From: an uncultured Alphaproteobacteria bacterium
GTDB lineage: Bacteria; Pseudomonadota; Alphaproteobacteria; CAAHEQ01; UBA3637
Assembly (NCBI GenBank): GCA_947586835.1
Contig: CANPXT010000004.1
Span: 39,432 to 103,431, forward strand
Reading direction: 5' to 3'
Length of the DNA: 64,000 nt
Shown piece after piece: positions 53,697 to 62,448 of this stretch. A program made the position numbers and the translations under genes. The notes under the pieces are model-generated. The model saw only the letters and a list, made by a program, of their open reading frames with translations. It was not told the origin of the DNA and did not search any database. Numbering within the stretch: the stretch's first letter is position 1; each line of letters starts with the position of its first letter.

Positions 53697-53743
53697 AACC
53701 AAGGCTTTTCCAACCCAATCCCGATGTTTTTTAGCGTACATTA

Positions 53744-53752
53744 AGTCCGTGT
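53744..53752. repeat. Candidate left core of the large-recombinase element
   Basis: The 9-mer AGTCCGTGT lies 39 bp before the large serine recombinase ATG. The same 9-mer begins both 30-bp repeats at 58171 and 63695, in the same orientation. Confidence 0.45.
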
Positions 53753-53790
53753 GGCGTTATAATATATCTATAAAATAGAGGAGTTAAATT

Positions 53791-55386
53791 ATGCGTAAAA
53801 AATATTTAAAACCAACACAAGAAGTTTGCAATAAAGCAATTCTTTTTGCCCGAGTATCTAGCAAACGCCAAAAAGAAGAAGGTGTTTCATTAGATGTACA
53901 AATGGAAGCTATTACCAAATACTGTAAAGATAAGAATTTAAAAATCATCAAAGATTTTTCTATTGATGAAAGCAGTATGAAAGGAGATCGCAAACAGTAT
54001 CATGAAATGCTGGATTTAGCTCAAAAAACTTCTGGTCCTGTGGCTATTGTTGTCAACTATGTGGATCGCTTGCAACGGAATTATGACGATAGCTATTTGC
54101 TGAATAAGCTACGCCGTGAAGGTAAAATAGAAGTGCATTTTTTAAAAGAAAATCTCATCATTCACAAAAATTCAAATAGTATGGAATTAAACTTTTGGAA
54201 TATGCATGTCTTAATGGCAAATGCTCAAGTAAATAATATGATTGATAAAGTGAAAGGGAGTCAAAGATTAAACCGGTCTCAAGGGAAATGGCAAGGATCA
54301 GCACCCCTTGGTTATTTAAACAGAAGAGATGAGGATAATAAAGCGACTTTGATTTTAGATCCTGTTCGAGCCCCAATTATCCAACATTTATTTGAAGCGT
54401 TTTCAAAAGGAGGACATACAACGAAAACAATTTGGTTGTTAGCTAAACAGCTGGGTTTATGTTCTAAAATGAAGAAACGCAAAGGAATTCCTGTGAGTAA
54501 AAATACTGTTTATGACATCTTAACAAATCCTTTTTATTATGGATTAATGTATTATGATGGCAAGTGGATTAAACATCAATATGAACCACTTATCAATAAA
54601 GAACTATTTGAAAGAGTGCAAAGCATATTAACTCAAAATGGGACTCATAATCGCAATAATGTAGATGAAAATGCAGGCAAACTTTATATTTTTAGAGGGT
54701 TAATACATTGTAAAGAATGTGGTTGCCTTATTTCACCGGAAACAAAAAAGAAAAATGGTAAAGAATATGTATATCTGAGATGTGGACATTCAAAATGTAA
54801 TTATAATTACTGTCATCAAAGTACCGTAAATGAAACAATTATTCTTAATCAGCTTAAAGAAGAAGTTTTTAATAAAATTACTTTACCAATAGGTATTCAA
54901 GAAGCATTAAAGAACAAATTGTTAAAGGATTTAAAAGAAACGGCAACTTTTAATGCAGGCGTTAAATCTAATACAACAAATTTACTAACAGCATTAAAAC
55001 AAAAAGAAGATAGATTGCTTGATTTTTATCTTGAAGGCAAGTTAGAGCAATCAACATATGACAGCAAAAAGGCAGAAATAGAATCTGAACGCAAACGTTT
55101 ATTGGATAACATTGAAAAGTACAAAGAAATAGATAGCAAAATGCGAGACAAGATTATCAACATCGTTTCAATCGCAAGTGATTTAAAACATGTTTTTGAT
55201 ATGGCGACGACTTCTCAAAAAAGTGCATTGTTAAAATTACTGTTAAAAGATTGCAAATTAAACGGCAAAACATTGGAGTACGAACTAAATAAACCCTTTG
55301 ACAAACTGCTTTCTTGCCCAGATTACAAACAATGGCCAGAAATTACTATCAATCATCTTGATGCGATTGAAAGGTTAGATGTATGA
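53791..55386 (+). CDS. Large serine recombinase (integrase)
   Basis: This 531-residue protein integrates and excises mobile elements. It has the catalytic resolvase domain (AILFARVSSKRQKEEGVSLD with the serine nucleophile), the recombinase domain (GSAPLGYLNRR...NPFYYGLMYYDGKW), a zinc ribbon (HCKECGCL, RCGHSKCNYNYC) and a coiled-coil region (residues 395-455). All parts of the large serine recombinase plan are present. It has its own TTATAAT box and GAGGAG site. It is the best candidate for moving the 4.4 kb unit that includes the next gene. Confidence 0.93.
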   Translation: MRKKYLKPTQEVCNKAILFARVSSKRQKEEGVSLDVQMEAITKYCKDKNLKIIKDFSIDESSMKGDRKQYHEMLDLAQKTSGPVAIVVNYVDRLQRNYDDSYLLNKLRREGKIEVHFLKENLIIHKNSNSMELNFWNMHVLMANAQVNNMIDKVKGSQRLNRSQGKWQGSAPLGYLNRRDEDNKATLILDPVRAPIIQHLFEAFSKGGHTTKTIWLLAKQLGLCSKMKKRKGIPVSKNTVYDILTNPFYYGLMYYDGKWIKHQYEPLINKELFERVQSILTQNGTHNRNNVDENAGKLYIFRGLIHCKECGCLISPETKKKNGKEYVYLRCGHSKCNYNYCHQSTVNETIILNQLKEEVFNKITLPIGIQEALKNKLLKDLKETATFNAGVKSNTTNLLTALKQKEDRLLDFYLEGKLEQSTYDSKKAEIESERKRLLDNIEKYKEIDSKMRDKIINIVSIASDLKHVFDMATTSQKSALLKLLLKDCKLNGKTLEYELNKPFDKLLSCPDYKQWPEITINHLDAIERLDV

Positions 55387-55454
55387 GAAAAATTTCTTGT
55401 GATTAGCTGTGTTTTCATGTATAATAATATCTGATTTTATAACAGAGATATTGT

Positions 55455-58172
55455 ATGCAGGAATTTATAACCAATATATTAGATATAAATAGGAATATAG
55501 ATAAAAATATAAAAAAATGTTCGTCTGACAGAGGTTTTTTGTCTCAGAATATATTATCCGAATTAAGAAATTTTGTTGAAGCTATTAGTTTGTATTTCTA
55601 TGCTAAGAATACAGAACTTACAGATAATAACTATAAGAATATAAAAAAAGCCAATGAATATGTAAAAACAAAGGGAAATCTAAATGTATTATCAAAATTT
55701 CATAAACTTTTACAAATTTCTACATCTCATTATACATTAGATGAAGAAAATTCAGAACGGTTGATGTTAAAATACTATGAATATCTTCTTAGAATAAAAA
55801 AATTAATGAAAACAGAAGATATTGATATTTTAGAGAATATTGAAGATTTTCCACTTAATATTGATCGAACATTGCAAGAATATTACAGTAAAATTGCTGA
55901 GAAATTAGAACAATCTTTTCCATTGCCAACGGAAAGTGAATATAATGATCGATACTATATACAAAAGATAAAGCCTTTTTTTATAAAACAGGAAATATAT
56001 TATGAAGTCACATTTATTATTGCAAATGATTATGAAAATAAATTTGACAGAATCATAGCTTTTACCCAAAAAAATATCTTGCAGAATTATGCTCTCAAAC
56101 TCTTTATTCATAAGGACTATGTTAATATTTTAGGAAAAGATATGCCCATTTTAATTATTGATAATTGGGAAATCGCAATTCGAGAATGTGAACTGAATCA
56201 TCTTTCTGATATACTTGGTGAGAATAGTATAATCTCTACTAATCATAGAGCATATAAGATAGTCATGAAAATATTAAAATCCGACAATTTAAATCTTTTA
56301 GAACTCGTAGAACTTGATGATGATTATTTCCAAAATTTGAGTACCTTTATTCAAGCTAATTCTGAAAATTTTTCCTTTCTTCGCATTCTTGAAAAATGTA
56401 GAGCAATTATTAAAAGTAATTCTAACGGTTCTAATGTTTTGAGATACTTATTATATAATTTAAATAATCGGATTATAAAATTACAAAAGGATAGAATTAG
56501 TTGTTTTGCTTTATCTAATTTATTTTTATCTAAGAAATCTATACCTTTTGAAAAAATGCCATTTATGATGTCATTGAAAGGACATAATCCAAGTATAAAT
56601 GATTTACTAAACTGTATAAAAATTGAAGGTAGAGAACACGAATTGCTTGCCCGTCATATCAAAAATAATACGGAGCAAAAAGGGAATTTATATACTAACA
56701 TTGATGAGCTTAGGGATTTTGGGGATGTGGATTCTCTTATACAAAAATACAATAATTGTTTGTATTACAAGCATAAACCACAAGGAAATATAGAAAAATA
56801 TAAGAACTATGTCTATATAAATGAATATGAGTCCAATGTCTGTGATATTATTTTAAAACTCAAAGATTTAGCCAAATACTCTATTAAAGGTTATTCTATT
56901 TCAACAGAAAGATGGTTGCGTGAGCATAACAATCCGATAGATTGTGAAGAAAAAAGGAGATATATCACTCAATTATTCGAAAATTCTGCGGTATCTTTTA
57001 TATATGGTCCTGCTGGAACAGGTAAATCAACATTAATTAAATATATTTCAAAAAGATTTACTGAGACCACAAAACTTTATTTAGCTAATACTAATTCCGC
57101 AATTGATAATTTAAAAAGAAAAGTGAATGCCCTAAATGCGACATTTATGACTATAGCTCGTTTTTTGAGTGAGCATACTAATAAGGTAGATTATAGTATA
57201 TTATTTATTGATGAATGTAGTACGGTAAGTAATTCAGATATGCTTAAAATTCTAAATAAAGCACAATTTGAATTAATTGTTTTGGTGGGAGATGTGTACC
57301 AGATTGAGGCTATTCTATTCGGAAACTGGTTTAAAGAAGCACCATATTTTCTTAACAAAAATGCAATATGTGAGTTAACAAAGCCATACCGTACCAATGA
57401 TCCTAAACTTCTTAGATTTTGGAATCAAGTTAGAAATTGTGAAGATAATATTGTGGAAATAATGACAAAAAATAATTACTCACATTCACTTGATGAATCA
57501 ATTTTTACCCAAAGTAATGACGATGAAATAATTTTATGTTTAAATTATGACGGACTCTATGGAATTAACAATATAAATAGATTTTTACAAGCGGCAAATC
57601 CCAATAAAGCTGTTAGTTGGGCAGGACAGACATACAAGATTGGAGATCCGATTCTATTTAATGAAACAAAAAGATTTGATTCTGTAATTTATAATAATAT
57701 GAAAGGTAAAATAAATAACATACAAAAAAAAGAAGAAAAAATTTATTTTGATATTGAACTTAATAAATCTATTAATGAAATGGAGGCTAAATTCAGCAAT
57801 CTTGAGTTTGTCAAAAATTTAGATAATGGAAATTCTATAGTTAGATTTTTTGTAAATAAATATAAAAATCAAGATGAGGATAATGAAGGTTCATCTGAAA
57901 ACGTTGTTCCATTTCAAATTGCTTATGCAATTTCTATTCATCGCGCACAAGGTTTGGAATATAATTCTGTGAAAATCGTTATTACTGAAGAAGTGGATGA
58001 AATGATAACTCACAGCATATTTTACACTGCAATTACTCGTACTAGAGAAAAACTGAAAATCTTTTGGTCTCCAGAAACAGAAAACAAAATTATAGCATCT
58101 TTTAAAGCTAAAAACTCAAATAAAGATTGTTCTATACTATCTCAAAAGTATAAAGATTTAAAACAAGCGTAG
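55455..58172 (+). CDS. SF1 (AAA_30/UvrD-like) helicase with unknown N-terminal domain
   Basis: This 905-residue protein has no recognisable domain in its first 500 residues. They are rich in Asn/Lys/Ile and mostly helical. An SF1 helicase core follows: Walker A YGPAGTGKSTLIKY, Walker B LFIDECSTV, motif III VLVGDVYQIEA, and the UvrD-like C-terminal motif SIHRAQGLEYNSVK with ITRTREKL. Its stop codon lies in the first bases of the 30-bp att-like repeat, so the gene ends exactly at an element boundary. Large helicases of this form occur in defence loci and conjugative elements. Confidence 0.85.
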   Translation: MQEFITNILDINRNIDKNIKKCSSDRGFLSQNILSELRNFVEAISLYFYAKNTELTDNNYKNIKKANEYVKTKGNLNVLSKFHKLLQISTSHYTLDEENSERLMLKYYEYLLRIKKLMKTEDIDILENIEDFPLNIDRTLQEYYSKIAEKLEQSFPLPTESEYNDRYYIQKIKPFFIKQEIYYEVTFIIANDYENKFDRIIAFTQKNILQNYALKLFIHKDYVNILGKDMPILIIDNWEIAIRECELNHLSDILGENSIISTNHRAYKIVMKILKSDNLNLLELVELDDDYFQNLSTFIQANSENFSFLRILEKCRAIIKSNSNGSNVLRYLLYNLNNRIIKLQKDRISCFALSNLFLSKKSIPFEKMPFMMSLKGHNPSINDLLNCIKIEGREHELLARHIKNNTEQKGNLYTNIDELRDFGDVDSLIQKYNNCLYYKHKPQGNIEKYKNYVYINEYESNVCDIILKLKDLAKYSIKGYSISTERWLREHNNPIDCEEKRRYITQLFENSAVSFIYGPAGTGKSTLIKYISKRFTETTKLYLANTNSAIDNLKRKVNALNATFMTIARFLSEHTNKVDYSILFIDECSTVSNSDMLKILNKAQFELIVLVGDVYQIEAILFGNWFKEAPYFLNKNAICELTKPYRTNDPKLLRFWNQVRNCEDNIVEIMTKNNYSHSLDESIFTQSNDDEIILCLNYDGLYGINNINRFLQAANPNKAVSWAGQTYKIGDPILFNETKRFDSVIYNNMKGKINNIQKKEEKIYFDIELNKSINEMEAKFSNLEFVKNLDNGNSIVRFFVNKYKNQDEDNEGSSENVVPFQIAYAISIHRAQGLEYNSVKIVITEEVDEMITHSIFYTAITRTREKLKIFWSPETENKIIASFKAKNSNKDCSILSQKYKDLKQA

Positions 58173-58200
58173 TCCGTGTATTACCAGACCTCTCCAACCA
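58171..58200. repeat. 30-bp att-like direct repeat, left copy
   Basis: It starts AGTCCGTGTATT and ends TCTCCAACCA. The copy at 63695-63724 is identical at 27 of 30 positions; the three differences are all transitions. Both copies end in a CCA-like trinucleotide followed by a terminator hairpin. The helicase stop codon lies in the first bases. Confidence 0.8.
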
Positions 58201-58202
58201 AT

Positions 58203-58232
58203 AAAAAAGTCCCGTTTATAGGGACTTTTTTT
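58203..58232 (+). terminator. Rho-independent terminator after the helicase
   Basis: Stem AAAAGTCCC/GGGACTTTT with a 7-base loop and a T-run. Confidence 0.85.
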
Positions 58233-58402
58233 GTTGTATTGAGAGTGTTGGGTTTGGCTCTACGAATGGTTGGTTCGGTCATGAAGCGTTAGCGAAATAG
58301 ACGCCGGAGGCGGTCCCGAGTTCACAAGGGATAAATTGCCCTGCAATTTACAATCCAGCCACAGATTTGATAAGAATAAAAAAAAATGGTCATTTTTTTT
58401 TA
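58233..58402. other. GC-richer noncoding spacer upstream of the cassette
   Basis: This stretch is richer in G and C than its surroundings, with short palindromes such as GCCGGAGGC and CGTTAGCG. It has no frame with a ribosome site. It could be a decayed RNA gene or the remnant of another insertion. It ends in the cassette promoter. Confidence 0.4.
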
Positions 58403-58431
58403 TTGACAAGTTCTAAAAAAGTTATTACATT
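58403..58431 (+). promoter_or_regulatory. Putative promoter of the cassette operon
   Basis: A perfect TTGACA at 58403-58408 and TACATT at 58426-58431 are 17 bp apart. An AAGGAGG site follows about 15 bases later, before ATG 58458. Confidence 0.55.
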
Positions 58432-58457
58432 GAAAATTATTAAAAAGGAGGTTTTTA

Positions 58458-59267
58458 ATGATTGATTTATCATATTTAAAGGGGTTATCTTATCCAGATT
58501 TTGTTGGTTTTATTAATCAATGGAATGTGTTGCCGGGGGCATACACAACTTTATCAAAATGGATTGCTTTTTCTAGGATTACAGAAAAATCACATATTTT
58601 ACAGTTTGCATGTACAACAGGATTTCAGTCGAGAGAAATTTCTGCATTAACAGGTTGTACAGGTGATGCTTTTGATTTGTCTGAACAGGCGGTTAAAATG
58701 GCACGGTATAATCAGGAAAAGTATGCTCCGAATTCAAAAATAAATTATTTTCAGGCAGATGGCTTAACTTTGAAGGCTGAGCCTAAGTATACACATGTTT
58801 TAATTGGTGCAGGTTTTCAGTTCTTTAGTAATCCATCTATGGCAATTAATAGAACTTTAGAGTTCTTAAAAGATGATGGATTTCTTTTAACATCGCCTTT
58901 TTATATTGAGGGAAAAATTCCTGAAGCCTTAATTTCGGAATTTAGATCTGTGTTCGGAATTACGCCTACAACACAAGATTATAAAACTGTTATGCGATAT
59001 TTTAAAGGGCTTGAAATCATTTATGAAGATAGAAATATTTTGATTCCTGAAACGCAAGAAGAACTTGAACACTATTGTACAAGTATTACCAATAGGGCTT
59101 GTCAATTTTATAATATTACTGATGAGGCTGTTCGTCATTATATATATGAGCGTCTTTATAAAATTAAAGAAATGTCTAATAAATTACGTCCATATCAACG
59201 ATATAGTGTTCTTGTTTTGAGAAAAAGAAAAGAGATATATCCTGATAGATTAATAGAGTTGTTTTAA
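58458..59267 (+). CDS. Class I SAM-dependent methyltransferase
   Basis: This 269-residue protein has a Rossmann methyltransferase core (motif I HILQFACTTGFQSREIS, acidic motif DAFDLSEQAV, motif II region VLIGAGFQFFSN). A C-terminal helical and beta extension (residues 160-269) may hold the substrate. It is the first gene of the cassette operon and overlaps the next gene by one base (TAATG). The substrate is unknown. In this context a nucleotide or an aminoacyl-nucleotide intermediate is plausible, but that is an inference. Confidence 0.85.
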   Translation: MIDLSYLKGLSYPDFVGFINQWNVLPGAYTTLSKWIAFSRITEKSHILQFACTTGFQSREISALTGCTGDAFDLSEQAVKMARYNQEKYAPNSKINYFQADGLTLKAEPKYTHVLIGAGFQFFSNPSMAINRTLEFLKDDGFLLTSPFYIEGKIPEALISEFRSVFGITPTTQDYKTVMRYFKGLEIIYEDRNILIPETQEELEHYCTSITNRACQFYNITDEAVRHYIYERLYKIKEMSNKLRPYQRYSVLVLRKRKEIYPDRLIELF

Positions 59268-59761
59268 TGATTTTAACTGGATCTGAAATACAAAAAGCTA
59301 TTCAGATAGGGGATATTATTATCTCAGAATTTGATGTTGCTCAAATTAATCCGAATAGTTATAATTATCATCTGGGTTCAACATTAAAAGTTTTTGATCG
59401 TTTTGATGGTGAAAAAGCGATATTTAATCAGGAGGCCATCCCAGAGAGTGGATATCTATTAAAGCCAGGTCAAATGTATTTGGGAAATACAAAAGAGGTT
59501 ATAGGTAGTCGCAAATATGCAATGTCATTAATTGGTCGTAGTTCTGTTGGCCGTTTAGGGTTGTTTCTTCAAGTGTCCGCAAATTTAGGACATACGACAT
59601 CAGCGCATCAATGGACATTAGAGCTTGTTGCGGTTAAACCCATCCTTTTATATCCTGGGATGCGTATAGGACAAGTTAGTTTTTGGACTAATTTAGGTCA
59701 GATTAAACCTTTTTCATCAACATATGCTCATTTTAATGAAGCTCATGAGGCAGTGATATGA
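59267..59761 (+). CDS. dCTP deaminase/dUTPase-fold protein 1 (catalytic Glu kept)
   Basis: This 164-residue protein has the trimeric dCTP-deaminase fold: INPNSYNYHLG, then GRSSVGRLGLFLQV, and the C-terminal YPGMRIGQVSFW. The glutamate of the catalytic strand is present (QWTLELVAV). However, the IDPG nucleotide-binding turn reads GHTTSA. In Dcd the glutamate activates the water for cytosine deamination. It overlaps the second copy by 4 bp (ATGA), so the two are made together, probably as partners of a mixed trimer. Confidence 0.85.
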   Translation: MILTGSEIQKAIQIGDIIISEFDVAQINPNSYNYHLGSTLKVFDRFDGEKAIFNQEAIPESGYLLKPGQMYLGNTKEVIGSRKYAMSLIGRSSVGRLGLFLQVSANLGHTTSAHQWTLELVAVKPILLYPGMRIGQVSFWTNLGQIKPFSSTYAHFNEAHEAVI

Positions 59762-60276
59762 TTTTAACAGGTCAAGAAATTTTTAATCAAGTGGAGAAGG
59801 GCAGAATAAAAATCTCCCCTTTTTATGAAGAACAGATTACAACTAATTCTTATGATTTACATTTAGGTGATCAACTTTTACGATATAAATCAAATGTATT
59901 AGATCCTAAAGTTAAACAAGAATATGAAATATTTTCTATTCCAAAAGATGGTCTTGTTTTGCCACAAGGATCTTTTCATCTAGGGGCAACTCTTGAAAAG
60001 GTTGGGAGTGACCATTTTGTTCCTATTTTACATGCAAAGTCAGGAACAGCACGAAGAGGTTTGTTTGTTCATGTGACTGCGGATTTAATTGATATTGGTT
60101 CTTATGGAAATCTTACATTACAATTATATGCAACGCTTCCGGTTAAGGTTTATCCTGGTATGTGTCTCGCCCAAGTAACGTTTTGGGAACCAGTGGGAGA
60201 TATAAAATTATATTCAGGAAAATATCAGGGTAGTGAAGGCCCTCGTGCATCTGAAATATACCGTGATTTTAAATAG
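59758..60276 (+). CDS. dCTP deaminase/dUTPase-fold protein 2 (catalytic Glu replaced by Gln)
   Basis: This 172-residue paralogue keeps the fold (TTNSYDLHLG, AKSGTARRGLFVHVTADLIDIG, YPGMCLAQVTFW) and the ID-G nucleotide turn. The catalytic glutamate of Dcd is replaced by glutamine (NLTLQLYAT). Deaminase activity on its own is therefore unlikely. Its losses complement those of protein 1. Possible roles are a structural or substrate-binding subunit, or dUTPase-like hydrolysis. Confidence 0.85.
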   Translation: MILTGQEIFNQVEKGRIKISPFYEEQITTNSYDLHLGDQLLRYKSNVLDPKVKQEYEIFSIPKDGLVLPQGSFHLGATLEKVGSDHFVPILHAKSGTARRGLFVHVTADLIDIGSYGNLTLQLYATLPVKVYPGMCLAQVTFWEPVGDIKLYSGKYQGSEGPRASEIYRDFK

Positions 60277-60283
60277 GTAATAC

Positions 60284-61366
60284 ATGGATACACGGCACAG
60301 AAATATTAAAAATACTTTTGAGGATGTTTTTCGTCATAATGGATTAGTTTCTTTTCCAAGTTCTTCTTTATTTTCAGATGATGAAACGGTTTATTTTGCC
60401 TGTGCAACAATAACACCATTAAAGAAAATTATTGAAAGCAATAAAATAAATCAAGGGTTGTATATTCATCAACCATGTTTGCGTTTGCAGACATTAAATA
60501 ATCCATTTGCAAAGTCTGAATCGTATCAATTTCCAGGATATTTTAATATGTTGGGAACCTTAATTAGTAAAGAACAAGTAATTCCTTTTCAAAATGCTAT
60601 TGTAGAATTATTTGATTGTTTGGGGGTTCCGAAAAATGAATTAAAAATTTTTTCTCCCACAACAAGTATTCCTATAGCATCGGAACTTCAAAAACAGTAT
60701 TTTACTGAATTTGATACAAAATCTAATCAATACTATCAATGGACTTATGGGTTTAAGCAAAATATTTATGGTCTTGGGTTAACTTTTTCAATTCGACAGT
60801 CGGATAATTCATATCGAGATATCGGCCAATATGTTGCTATATTAAAAGATGGAGAGGTTATCGGTGCAGAGTTTGGATTTGGTATAGAAACATTCTTAGC
60901 GGCAACTCAAAAGTTAAGTAATCCTTATCTTGCATATTCTATAGCTACAGCTTTACAAAGCAGTGGGATAGAGCAAAATTTTGTAAGTACCAATGTTATT
61001 TCCATGGTTGGAGCTTTGTATTCTACGGGGCTTTCGTTGAATCAAGCACCATCGAAAGGATATAAAAGAATACTTAATAGATCATTGAATAATTTGTGTT
61101 TTTTTAGTGATCAGTATGCGGTTAATGCACATCAAATTAAAGATGCACTATATCATTTTATGAAAATAGAGTTTAAATCTTTTTCTGGATTTGATGCATT
61201 TTGTGTTGATTATGACGAAAAACACAAAATATATATCGAAAATATCAAAAAACGTGATGATTATATAAAAAATCAGCGATCATTAGGTCAATCACCACAG
61301 TATATTTCAAAACGGATTCAACAACTTTATCCAACATTACACCATTATGAAAAGATAAGAGAGTAG
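60284..61366 (+). CDS. Stand-alone alanyl-tRNA-synthetase-like catalytic domain
   Basis: This 360-residue protein matches the class II catalytic core of AlaRS: an N-terminal F...F...GLVSFPSSSL pattern, the motif-2 region IHQPCLRLQTLNN followed by YQFPGYFNMLGTL, and the motif-3-like GAEFGFGIETFLAATQ. The motif-3 arginine that contacts ATP in class II synthetases is a threonine here. There are no tRNA-recognition, editing or C-Ala domains. It is too short to charge tRNA normally. It may ligate an amino acid to a small molecule or bind an aminoacyl-adenylate. It lies 7 bp after the deaminase pair. Confidence 0.78.
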   Translation: MDTRHRNIKNTFEDVFRHNGLVSFPSSSLFSDDETVYFACATITPLKKIIESNKINQGLYIHQPCLRLQTLNNPFAKSESYQFPGYFNMLGTLISKEQVIPFQNAIVELFDCLGVPKNELKIFSPTTSIPIASELQKQYFTEFDTKSNQYYQWTYGFKQNIYGLGLTFSIRQSDNSYRDIGQYVAILKDGEVIGAEFGFGIETFLAATQKLSNPYLAYSIATALQSSGIEQNFVSTNVISMVGALYSTGLSLNQAPSKGYKRILNRSLNNLCFFSDQYAVNAHQIKDALYHFMKIEFKSFSGFDAFCVDYDEKHKIYIENIKKRDDYIKNQRSLGQSPQYISKRIQQLYPTLHHYEKIRE

Positions 61367-61367
61367 T

Positions 61368-62444
61368 ATGAAACAACTTATAAAACCAAAAGCATTACAA
61401 AAAGGTGATACAATTGCGGTAGTTTCATTATCGTGGGGTGGCGCAGGCCAGTTTTTAGATTATTACCATTGTGCAAAAAAACAGTTTGAAACAGCATTTG
61501 ATGTTAAACTTATAGAAATGTCGCATACATTATCAGATCCACGAGTTTTATCTGAACACCCAGAATATAGACTTGATGATTTAATGCAAGCTTTTTTAGA
61601 TCCTAATGTTAAAGCAATTTTAACAACTATTGGGGGTGATGATACTATTCGGTTGTTATCTTTTATGACTGATGATCACTTTCAAGTTATTCAGTCACAT
61701 CCTAAAATTTTTATGGGAATGTCTGATACAACAGTCAATCATTTTATGTGTTATAAAGCAGGTATTTCCTCGTTTTATAGTCCTAGTTTGATGTTTGGGT
61801 ATGCTGAGTTTGGAGGGATCCCTGATTTTATTATTCAGAATACAAAAAAAACACTATTCACGACACAAAATATTGGAAATTTACCGGAAAGTTCTCAATA
61901 TATTATAGAAAGTTTTGATTGGGGCATGACAGATTTTTCTCCTCGTCAAAGAATGTTATCTCCTAAATGGAAATATATTCAAGGAACACATCCTGTTCAG
62001 GGAAGATTATTGGGCGGTTGTATGGAAGTATTGAGTATGATGAATGGCAGTAATATTTGGCCTATTGGGTCTGATTGGGATAATGCAATTTTATTCTTGG
62101 AAACAAGTGAAGAAAGACAACCTCCTTCACAGTTAAAATACTTTTTAAGAAATTTAGGTTCACAAGGGATTTTAAATCGCATTAAGGGAATTTTATTTGC
62201 ACGACCCGGTGGTGAATTTTCGGAAAAAGAGGTTTTAGAACAAGAAAAATGGTTAAATCAATATTCTCAATTTGATGAAGTGCTTTTGCAAGTAGCTAAA
62301 GAATATAATCGAATGGATTTATGTATAGTAACTCATATGGATTTCGGACATACGGTTCCCCAGTTAATTTTGCCGATGGGAATGTTAACAAAAATAGACC
62401 CCATTAGACAAAGGATTTCATTTTTAGAAAGAGCTGTTGAATAG
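61368..62444 (+). CDS. S66 peptidase (LD-carboxypeptidase / MccF-like)
   Basis: This 358-residue serine peptidase has its nucleophile in FMGMSDTTVNHF, the glutamate in LFLETSEERQPP and the histidine in MDFGHTVPQLILPMG, so the Ser-Glu-His triad is intact. S66 enzymes comprise LdcA, which trims murein peptides, and MccF, which cuts processed microcin C (an aminoacyl-sulfamoyl-adenosine mimic). There is no signal peptide, and it adjoins an AlaRS-like protein with 1 bp between. An MccF-like self-protection role is attractive but unproved. Confidence 0.88.
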   Translation: MKQLIKPKALQKGDTIAVVSLSWGGAGQFLDYYHCAKKQFETAFDVKLIEMSHTLSDPRVLSEHPEYRLDDLMQAFLDPNVKAILTTIGGDDTIRLLSFMTDDHFQVIQSHPKIFMGMSDTTVNHFMCYKAGISSFYSPSLMFGYAEFGGIPDFIIQNTKKTLFTTQNIGNLPESSQYIIESFDWGMTDFSPRQRMLSPKWKYIQGTHPVQGRLLGGCMEVLSMMNGSNIWPIGSDWDNAILFLETSEERQPPSQLKYFLRNLGSQGILNRIKGILFARPGGEFSEKEVLEQEKWLNQYSQFDEVLLQVAKEYNRMDLCIVTHMDFGHTVPQLILPMGMLTKIDPIRQRISFLERAVE

Positions 62445-62448
62445 TTGA

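Noticed and set aside
58171..58200. Repeat considered as a tRNA 3' end
   Set aside because: It ends like an acceptor plus CCA, but lacks the GTTCGA T-loop and no matching 5' half lies upstream.
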